From positions 1-41,281 of the forward strand of contig JASLWC010000008.1 of assembly GCA_030741055.1 (NCBI GenBank): DNA of 41,281 nucleotides. Reading direction: 5' to 3'. Positions 35,621-41,281 of the stretch are shown piece by piece. A program made the translations under genes and the position numbers. The notes beneath the pieces are model-generated. The model was not told where the DNA came from and searched no databases. It saw only the letters and a list, made by a program, of their open reading frames with translations. This DNA comes from Prochlorococcaceae cyanobacterium ETNP18_MAG_14 (GTDB lineage Bacteria > Cyanobacteriota > Cyanobacteriia > PCC-6307 > Cyanobiaceae). Each line of letters starts with the position of its first letter. Positions within the stretch are counted from its first letter, which is position 1.

Positions 35621-36175
35621 TTAAACAGATAACTGGCGCAAATAGACACCCTCTTCTCCATCCACATCGGCAAGGCGCAATTCAATACTTTCAGTACGAC
35701 GTGTCGGCACTTTGCGACCACAGAAATCAGGCTGGATCGGTACTTCCCGGTGGCCACGATCCACCATCACCAACAACATCACCCGCTGAGGCCTCCCCCA
35801 AGCCTGAAGAGCCTCAAGGGCAGCACGCACGGTGCGGCCGGTAAAAATCACATCATCAACCAATACAACCTGTCTACCCTCAACGCTGGTGGGGAGATTG
35901 GTGGGTTGCACCATTCGAGTACCGACCCGACCAAGATCATCGCGATGGAAAGTGGGATCCAGGCTTCCCTGGGCAATTTTTTGACCAGAAAGTGTCTCCA
36001 ACTCTCTTGCAATTGCAAGAGAAAGCTGCACCCCTCGAGTAGGAATCCCCAAAAGCAGCAGCTCCTGGCTATTGGGTACCGACTCGAGCACTTGAGAGGC
36101 AAGGCGCGACAAGGTGCGACCAAGCTCCTGAGCCGACAGGATCTCCACCCGTTCGTCACTGCCGCTGTTGATCAT
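35621..36175 (-). CDS. pyrR: PyrR-type uracil phosphoribosyltransferase/regulator
   Basis: PyrR proteins have uracil phosphoribosyltransferase activity and, in some bacteria, attenuate pyr mRNA. From the ATG at 36175 the protein is 184 residues, VEILSAQELGRTLSRLASQV, LLLLGIPTRGVQLSLAIARE, DPTFHRDDLGRVGTRMVQPT, the PRPP-binding VVLVDDVIFTGRTVRAALEA (about 103-122) and PDFCGRKVPTRRTESIELRL. The frame is open to 36262, but the internal ATG fits the family N-terminus. It is divergent from gpmI. No pyr operon lies here, so the regulatory role is unproven. Confidence 0.93.
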   Translation of the reverse strand: MINSGSDERVEILSAQELGRTLSRLASQVLESVPNSQELLLLGIPTRGVQLSLAIARELETLSGQKIAQGSLDPTFHRDDLGRVGTRMVQPTNLPTSVEGRQVVLVDDVIFTGRTVRAALEALQAWGRPQRVMLLVMVDRGHREVPIQPDFCGRKVPTRRTESIELRLADVDGEEGVYLRQLSV

Positions 36176-36337
36176 GGGAGTGAGTATTAGCAGCTGAGTG
36201 TATGCCGATCCTCTTGGGACTCCAAGTGCAAGGGATGCGTAAAAGCTGACGCAAGTCGGCACAAATGCGACCCAAGCCCCGAGACGAAGTAAATTGACTA
36301 TTGGGAAGGCCTTAAGAAGGAATAGTCGCGTGTGAGC

Positions 36338-37960
36338 ATGCCTAGCAGCAGTTCCGGAGACTCAAGGCATTTCGGCCGGGTCGCGCCTGTAGTGCTGGCG
36401 ATCCTTGATGGCTGGGGGCATCGGGAGGATAGAGAGCACAACGCCATCCGTTGCGCCGAAACTCCAATCATGGATGCCCTTTGGCATGCCTACCCCCACA
36501 CCCTGATCGAAGCCAGTGGTGCCGCTGTCGGGCTACCTGACAACCAAATGGGCAATTCCGAAGTTGGTCATCTAACTATCGGTGCAGGCCGGGTAATTCG
36601 TCAGGAACTAGTACGCATCAGTGAAACCGTACGAGCTGGAAAGCTTGGGCAGACCCCTGCCCTGATCGAGCTAGCCGAACGGTTGCAGCACTCTGGTGGC
36701 ACACTTCACCTATTAGGACTCTGCTCCGACGGGGGGGTACACAGCCATATAGATCATCTCTGTGGGCTTTTGCACTGGGCGGCCGCCGTTGGCCTCAAGA
36801 AGGTAACGGTGCACGTGATCACCGATGGACGAGATACACCGACTCAAAGTGCAGGAAAGTACCTAGAACAAATTGAAGACGCCATCAGCGCCAGTGGGGT
36901 CGGGGAACTAGCAAGCATCTGTGGCCGTTACTGGGCCATGGACCGCGACCACCGCTGGGAACGTACGGTCAAGGCTTATGACCTGCTCACCAGCCCGGAG
37001 CAGTCGCTCAGCGAGAACTGTGCAACAGATGTACTAAGCGAAAGTTATGCCGCAGGTACCACCGATGAATTTCTTGAGCCAACACGACTAACCAACAATT
37101 GCCTCAAAGATGGCGATGGTCTGGTGATGTTCAACTTCCGACCTGATCGCGCCAGGCAATTGGTGCAAGCCCTAACCCTTTCAAACTTCGATAGCTTCCA
37201 GCGAAACCATAGTCCCCAGCTGGATGTAGTCACCTTCACTCAGTACGAACAAGATCTACCTGTAGCCATAGCCTTTCCCGCCGAGTCCCTCGACCATCTA
37301 CTTGGTCAAGTGGTGTCCGAGCATGGCCTGCGCCAATACCGCACTGCAGAAACAGAGAAATATCCCCACGTGACTTATTTCATGAATGGCGGCATCGAAC
37401 AACCATTGGCTGGAGAAGACCGCCATCTAGTGCCATCACCGCGAGTAGCCACCTACGACCTATCTCCAGCCATGTCTGCAGAGACTCTTACCAAGAGTTG
37501 TATTGCATCTATTGAGAGTGGTTTGTATTCACTTGTAGTGATCAACTACGCCAATCCAGATATGGTCGGCCACACCGGCGTGATGGGAGCCGCTCAGGAA
37601 GCCATCAAAACTGTGGACAGCTGTATCGGCAAATTGCTGGATGCAACAGGACGGATGGGCGGCACCCTTTTGATAACTGCCGACCATGGCAATGCTGAAC
37701 TGATGCAGGGATCAGATGGTCAGGCCTGGACGGCTCACACCACCAACCCCGTACCGGTAATCCTGGTAGAAGGTGAGGAACGCAAGCTCGCCGGCTATGG
37801 CAATGAGATCCGATTACGTGAAGACGGTGGCCTGGCTGATATCGCACCCACTCTGCTGCAAATACTTTGCTTGCCCAAGCCAGATGCCATGTCTGGCTTG
37901 TCGTTGATTCAAGCTATTGAGTCACCAACACTTTCCGCACGACTACCGCAACCGGTCTAA
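36338..37960 (+). CDS. gpmI: 2,3-bisphosphoglycerate-independent phosphoglycerate mutase
   Basis: GpmI interconverts 3- and 2-phosphoglycerate using two manganese ions. The 540-residue protein has [40 protein letters not shown] with the catalytic Ser, [90 protein letters not shown] and [12 protein letters not shown], covering all metal and phosphate sites. A GTG two codons before the ATG is an alternative start. It is followed by secG after 58 bp. Confidence 0.96.
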   Translation: MPSSSSGDSRHFGRVAPVVLAILDGWGHREDREHNAIRCAETPIMDALWHAYPHTLIEASGAAVGLPDNQMGNSEVGHLTIGAGRVIRQELVRISETVRAGKLGQTPALIELAERLQHSGGTLHLLGLCSDGGVHSHIDHLCGLLHWAAAVGLKKVTVHVITDGRDTPTQSAGKYLEQIEDAISASGVGELASICGRYWAMDRDHRWERTVKAYDLLTSPEQSLSENCATDVLSESYAAGTTDEFLEPTRLTNNCLKDGDGLVMFNFRPDRARQLVQALTLSNFDSFQRNHSPQLDVVTFTQYEQDLPVAIAFPAESLDHLLGQVVSEHGLRQYRTAETEKYPHVTYFMNGGIEQPLAGEDRHLVPSPRVATYDLSPAMSAETLTKSCIASIESGLYSLVVINYANPDMVGHTGVMGAAQEAIKTVDSCIGKLLDATGRMGGTLLITADHGNAELMQGSDGQAWTAHTTNPVPVILVEGEERKLAGYGNEIRLREDGGLADIAPTLLQILCLPKPDAMSGLSLIQAIESPTLSARLPQPV

Positions 37961-38018
37961 GCGCTGCTTTTAGAACTTTGACGTCAGCATGCAGCCAAAT
38001 CATCCCTAGACTCATCCG

Positions 38019-38249
38019 ATGACTACCACTATTCTCTCCTGGGTTTGGATCGCTTCTGGCGTTTTATTGATGCTTTTGGTACTGCTGCATAGCCCCAAAG
38101 GTGGTGGCATGGGAGGCATATCAGCTAGCGGTAGCTCCAGTTTCACAAGCACCAGCAGTGCTGAAGCAACATTGAACAGGATCACCTGGATATGTCTAGC
38201 CGTATTTCTCAGCCTTGCCGTGATTCTCAGCGCCGGCTGGCTCAGCTGA
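38019..38249 (+). CDS. secG: Preprotein translocase subunit SecG
   Basis: SecG is a small membrane subunit of the SecYEG channel. The 76-residue protein has two hydrophobic segments (WVWIASGVLLMLLVLLHSPK and ITWICLAVFLSLAVILSAGW) around the typical glycine/serine-rich loop KGGGMGGISASGSSSFTSTS. Size and topology are canonical. It follows gpmI, as in other picocyanobacteria, where groL usually comes next on the opposite strand. Confidence 0.93.
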   Translation: MTTTILSWVWIASGVLLMLLVLLHSPKGGGMGGISASGSSSFTSTSSAEATLNRITWICLAVFLSLAVILSAGWLS

Positions 38250-39024
38250 ACAGAACTGTATTAGCCATCAATATCACCATCTAGATGCGACAGGACTTGC
38301 TAAAAGGCTTCACCGAAAACTTGCTTAAACTTGTCAGCAGCCAAGATCAAGCTCACAAATGACAAGTTCACCAATAACAGGGCCATCGCCTTGTCTATAT
38401 AAATCAAAGCTCAAGCATTGCACCTAATTGGCCAATAGTTATTCATCGCCAATCGGAAACCAGCAGATGACAACAAAAGGCGCAGTAAATAGATGTCTTG
38501 CAAAGTTATGCGAAAAAGTTTTCAAGCACCTATAGCCAGTTGCAGAGTGTCGACAATGCCTTGAGCGCCTGATGAAACTGTTCCTAGAGAATCACAACTC
38601 TGCTCAAATCAAGGCACTTAGTGATATCGAAGCCAGGGGAAAAGACTTGTCCCTTCAAATAGGTCACGATCGCATTAGGAGGCATGAACGACTTGCGACA
38701 AGCAAGCCCTATCAATTTTTGAACATCCCTAGAGGCAGAGATCTTTTCTGCCGCGAAGGCCAACTAGCTGCAGAAGCCTTGCTGCAAGCAACAACTAGTT
38801 GATAACTGCTAACTATTAAGTCGAGACCAAGTAGGCGATAAGATCTCAGGGTGACTGAGTCAAGTTGGCAATATGCGATCCCAGGCATACAAGTGATACA
38901 GCCACAAAGCCAAAACAAGGAGCGAGCTCTACTAAATAGGCGTTACAAGCTATAATATAGTTGTCGGCAATGGCGACTTGCTCTACTGATCTCTTATCGA
39001 CAAGACATCTATCGGAAACCCACA
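38250..39024 (+). other. AT-rich intergenic part of the secG-groL islet
   Basis: These 775 bases hold no gene I can support firmly. A plus-strand frame of 76 codons (38572-38802, MKLFLENHNSAQIKALSDIE, charged and soluble-looking) may be a small orphan gene or a remnant. A TATAAT at 38951-38956, about 70 bp before the next gene, is a possible -10 box. No terminator hairpin is obvious behind secG. Confidence 0.45.
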
Positions 39025-39315
39025 ATGGCAAAGGCCCAAGAAGAGCAATCGACAAAGGCTCCAGACGAGAAAATTACAACCGATACAATTATCTTGCTTT
39101 TCGTAAGGATTGGATTAATTTTATTTGACGCATTAAAGAAGTTTTTCTCAATCCTTGATGCAGGAATAACAAAAACCGATCCAGCTGAAAACAAACAAAT
39201 ACTGCCGAACAAAAATTCCAATGACAAACTTAAAACAATGCTCAAGAAAGATTTAGTAGAACTAGTAATCGCCTACGAAAAGGAAACAGGGATTGACCAT
39301 GAGAAAGTTAAATAA
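39025..39315 (+). CDS. Small orphan hypothetical protein with one hydrophobic segment
   Basis: This 96-residue protein starts at ATG and reads MAKAQEEQSTKAPDEKITTD, then a hydrophobic stretch IILLFVRIGLILFDALKKFF (about residues 22-41), and a lysine-rich soluble part ending VELVIAYEKETGIDHEKVK. It could be an amphipathic or single-pass membrane protein. Codon use is strongly A/T-biased (many AAA, AAT, ATT), unlike gpmI or groL. I recognise no family. A TATAAT lies about 70 bp upstream. Its islet position suggests lineage-specific or acquired origin (inference). Confidence 0.55.
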   Translation: MAKAQEEQSTKAPDEKITTDTIILLFVRIGLILFDALKKFFSILDAGITKTDPAENKQILPNKNSNDKLKTMLKKDLVELVIAYEKETGIDHEKVK

Positions 39316-39451
39316 CTAACCATTTTGGCAATCAATAGCAAAGCCAATCAAGAAGAAAGTTGGCTTACCGAACAGGCCCTACACCTCTTCGGGAGCATTC
39401 ATCAACAACTACTAATAAGAAACCCTTAGCTCACCCATCGTTTAAAAACAA

Positions 39452-39952
39452 GTGAACTCAAAAGCAGAAAACCTTGCTAAGTCAATAAGGGAATCCTCTC
39501 CTTTATATGATTACTGGAAATCGGAACAAAACGAAGCCGACGAAAAAGAACGATTGTTGAAGGCAAACAGCGAAAGCCCAGCATCATATCTGTTCAAGGC
39601 AGAGCCATATAAATGGGAGAACCTATACCAAAGCATCACAAGAGAAATCATCAAAGGCGATAAAGACTCAATAAAAGGGCTGAAAGTATTACTTAGTACA
39701 ATCAATACCGAAGAAAAAGGCAAATTACTTAAAATACTTGGCAGCAATAAAATCCTTGACGGAGAAACACTTGACCTGATAAGGCACGAGGACATAAAAA
39801 AAGCAACAACGAAGAAAAATATATTTAGATTCGCAAGAATACTATTTACAATATTTGTTAATCCATATGGCATCAAATTAAAAGGTGAAAAAAAGCACAT
39901 TTATGAACGTACTGGCGCGATCATAGCTACATTAAAAAAAACAAAATACTAA
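39452..39952 (+). CDS. Orphan hypothetical protein, lysine-rich
   Basis: This 166-residue frame starts at a GTG (MNSKAENLAKSIRESSPLYD) and is lysine- and glutamate-rich, mostly helical: YKWENLYQSITREIIKGDKD, LKVLLSTINTEEKGKLLKIL, then FRFARILFTIFVNPYGIKLK and KKHIYERTGAIIATLKKTKY. There is one moderately hydrophobic stretch near residues 123-134, too short for a sure membrane span. Codon use is very A/T-rich compared with the neighbours. No domain is recognised. It follows the 96-residue orphan by about 135 bp on the same strand. The GTG start and lack of homology keep confidence moderate. Confidence 0.55.
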   Translation: MNSKAENLAKSIRESSPLYDYWKSEQNEADEKERLLKANSESPASYLFKAEPYKWENLYQSITREIIKGDKDSIKGLKVLLSTINTEEKGKLLKILGSNKILDGETLDLIRHEDIKKATTKKNIFRFARILFTIFVNPYGIKLKGEKKHIYERTGAIIATLKKTKY

Positions 39953-40121
39953 AGAACTACTACCTACAAGCCTTTGCATAAAACACAATCTTCAAATTAA
40001 TTCTCCACAATTAATTCTCAAATCTCAACCATCAAATTCAACCATAAGCACCCTATTTGATCAGCAGCAGCCGGTCTAAATTGCATTGCTCAATCTGCTT
40101 ACTTAGCCTTCTCCAGCTAAT

Positions 40122-40142
40122 AAAAAACGCCCTTTGAGGGCG
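40122..40142 (-). terminator. Rho-independent terminator of groL
   Basis: On the minus strand CGCCCT (40142-40137) pairs with AGGGCG (40133-40128) around a three-base loop, followed by a run of six T (40127-40122). This is a canonical intrinsic terminator about 55 bases past the groL stop. Confidence 0.88.
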
Positions 40143-40164
40143 CCTTTAGATATTTTCGACGAAT

Positions 40165-40188
40165 ATCGGGACCGCGAACAGTCCCGAT
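40165..40188 (-). other. Stem-loop between groL stop and its terminator
   Basis: ATCGGGAC (40165-40172) and GTCCCGAT (40181-40188) form a perfect 8-bp inverted repeat with an 8-base loop, seven bases past the groL stop. It has no good T tract on the minus strand, so it is probably an mRNA 3'-end stabiliser or a secondary structure rather than the main terminator. Confidence 0.6.
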
Positions 40189-40195
40189 GTTTTGA

Positions 40196-41281
40196 TCAGT
40201 AGTCGAAGTCACCACCCATGCCGCCGCCGCCAGCAGGAGCAGCCTCCTTCTTCTCTGGCATATCAGCAACGATGCACTCAGTGGTAAGCACCATGCCTGC
40301 AATCGAAGCAGCATTCTGCAAGCCCGAACGTGTGACCTTGGCGGGATCAACGATGCCTGCAGCCAACATATCGACGTAGTCACCAGTGGCAGCGTTGTAG
40401 CCATCACTGATCGGTTTGCTCTTTACGTTCTCAGCGACAACTGCTCCATTTGCACCAGCATTCTCAGCGATGCGCATCAAGGGGGCAGCAAGTGAAGCCT
40501 CCACGATGTTGGAGCCGATCAGCTCCTCACCACTGAGGTTGCTATTCGACCATTTCTGCAAAGCAGAAGCAAGATGAGCAAGAGTTGTGCCACCGCCGGG
40601 AACGATGCCTTCCTCGACAGCTGCCTTAGTGGCGTTAATGGCGTCCTCAAGACGAAGCTTCTTATCCTTCATCTCTGTTTCGGTGGCTGCACCCACCTTC
40701 ACAACGGCAACACCACCGGCCAGTTTGGCCAAACGCTCTTGCAGCTTCTCCTTGTCGTAGGTCGAGTCGGTCTCGTCCATCTGCTTCTTGATCTGCTCGC
40801 AACGCCCCTTCACAGCCATCTCGTTGCCTTCGGCGACGATGGTGGTGGTGTCCTTATTAATAGTGACGCGACGGGCGGTGCCGAGCATTTCAAGCTTGGC
40901 GTTATCCAGCTTGAGACCGGCGTCTTCGGTAATTAACTGACCATTGGTCAGCACTGCCATATCTTCGAGCATGGCCTTACGGCGATCGCCAAAGCCAGGG
41001 GCCTTAACTGCCGCAACGTTCAGCACACCACGCAGGCGGTTTACCACCAAAGTGGCGAGAGCTTCCTTCTCAATATCCTCAGCAATGATCAGCAGAGGCT
41101 TGCCGGTGCGGGCAATTTGCTCGAGCACGGGCACCAGATCCTGAACCAAGCCGATCTTTTTATCAGTAAGCAGGATGTAGGGCTCATCGAGTACAGCCTC
41201 CATTCGCTCGGTGTCGGTGGCGAAATAAGGAGAGATATAGCCCTTGTCGAAGCGCATACCCTCGGTGACCTCCAGTTCGGT
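40196..41281 (-). CDS. groL: Chaperonin GroEL (partial, C-terminal two thirds)
   Basis: GroEL forms the double-ring folding chamber with GroES. The window holds the last 361 residues; the 5' part lies beyond 41281. Typical segments are [136 protein letters not shown] and a C-terminal tail ending [11 protein letters not shown]. The catalytic and hinge regions seen are intact. Cyanobacteria usually have two copies; proximity to gpmI-secG suggests the groS-linked one, but groS is outside the window. Confidence 0.97.
   Translation of the reverse strand, partial: TELEVTEGMRFDKGYISPYFATDTERMEAVLDEPYILLTDKKIGLVQDLVPVLEQIARTGKPLLIIAEDIEKEALATLVVNRLRGVLNVAAVKAPGFGDRRKAMLEDMAVLTNGQLITEDAGLKLDNAKLEMLGTARRVTINKDTTTIVAEGNEMAVKGRCEQIKKQMDETDSTYDKEKLQERLAKLAGGVAVVKVGAATETEMKDKKLRLEDAINATKAAVEEGIVPGGGTTLAHLASALQKWSNSNLSGEELIGSNIVEASLAAPLMRIAENAGANGAVVAENVKSKPISDGYNAATGDYVDMLAAGIVDPAKVTRSGLQNAASIAGMVLTTECIVADMPEKKEAAPAGGGGMGGDFDY

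Noticed and set aside
38572-38802. 76-codon plus-strand frame in the secG-groL islet as a firm gene
   Set aside because: No family, no clear ribosome binding site, and frames of this length can arise by chance; noted within the intergenic entry.
1-41281. CRISPR arrays, insertion sequences, rRNA genes
   Set aside because: No spaced direct-repeat array, transposase or ribosomal RNA sequence was recognised on reading the window.

Overview
The window comes from a marine picocyanobacterium, most probably a low-light (clade IV, MIT9313/MIT9303-like) Prochlorococcus; this is inferred, as no database was searched. The gene content is cyanobacterial: psbV, petF, kaiB/kaiC, an NblS-type kinase, the PS-II S4 protein, and DUF1825, DUF1818 and DUF2811 proteins. 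Base composition looks close to 50 percent GC, unlike the very AT-rich high-light Prochlorococcus. psbV is kept, but kaiA is only a fossil, a combination known from that clade; marine Synechococcus normally keeps an intact kaiA.

Layout. 1-3.5 kb: a partial DUF1825 gene divergent from an atypical LuxR-type regulator, a GIY-YIG protein, leucyl aminopeptidase and a small hypothetical. 3.6-11.6 kb: a minus-strand, tightly overlapping chain (exported protein, purC, bamA, lpxC, fabZ, lpxA, lpxB, exported msrA) that builds the outer membrane. 11.7-17.1 kb: purD and nblS run toward kaiC, kaiB and the kaiA remnant on the minus strand. 17.5-20.1 kb: rplU, rpmA, truB and a YebC-family gene on the plus strand. 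20.8-28.2 kb: a nagB-like gene and a SpoIID-domain gene (minus), rnz and psbV (plus), then a hypothetical, petF, prmA and serA (minus). 28.3-32.2 kb: a membrane protein, the PS-II S4 protein, tRNA-Val(GAC), murD and an EVE-domain protein (plus). 32.2-33.8 kb: four small minus-strand genes including rpoZ. 33.9-38.2 kb: an Hsp70 homologue, pyrR, gpmI and secG. 38.25-40.1 kb: an AT-rich islet with small orphan genes. The window ends inside groL.

The most interesting signal is coupled decay of the circadian oscillator. Upstream of kaiB, where kaiA normally lies, a frameshifted scrap of the KaiA C-terminal domain survives (DYRLAL, then after one extra base IDVMVQTCEIYRDSVP), and its stop still overlaps the kaiB start as ATGA. 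At the other end of the operon KaiC stops at residue 500. Reading through that TGA gives eleven codons (FRFAQDVNPDD, then TAA) that align with the lost KaiC C-terminal tail, the segment KaiA grips. So KaiA and the KaiC tail that binds it appear to have eroded together, while the KaiC ATPase motifs, phosphosites and A-loop, and KaiB, remain intact.

Other points: a pair of perfect cyanobacterial-type DnaA boxes in inverted orientation away from any obvious replication gene, a direct repeat flanking psbV, and the orphan-gene islet between secG and groL.
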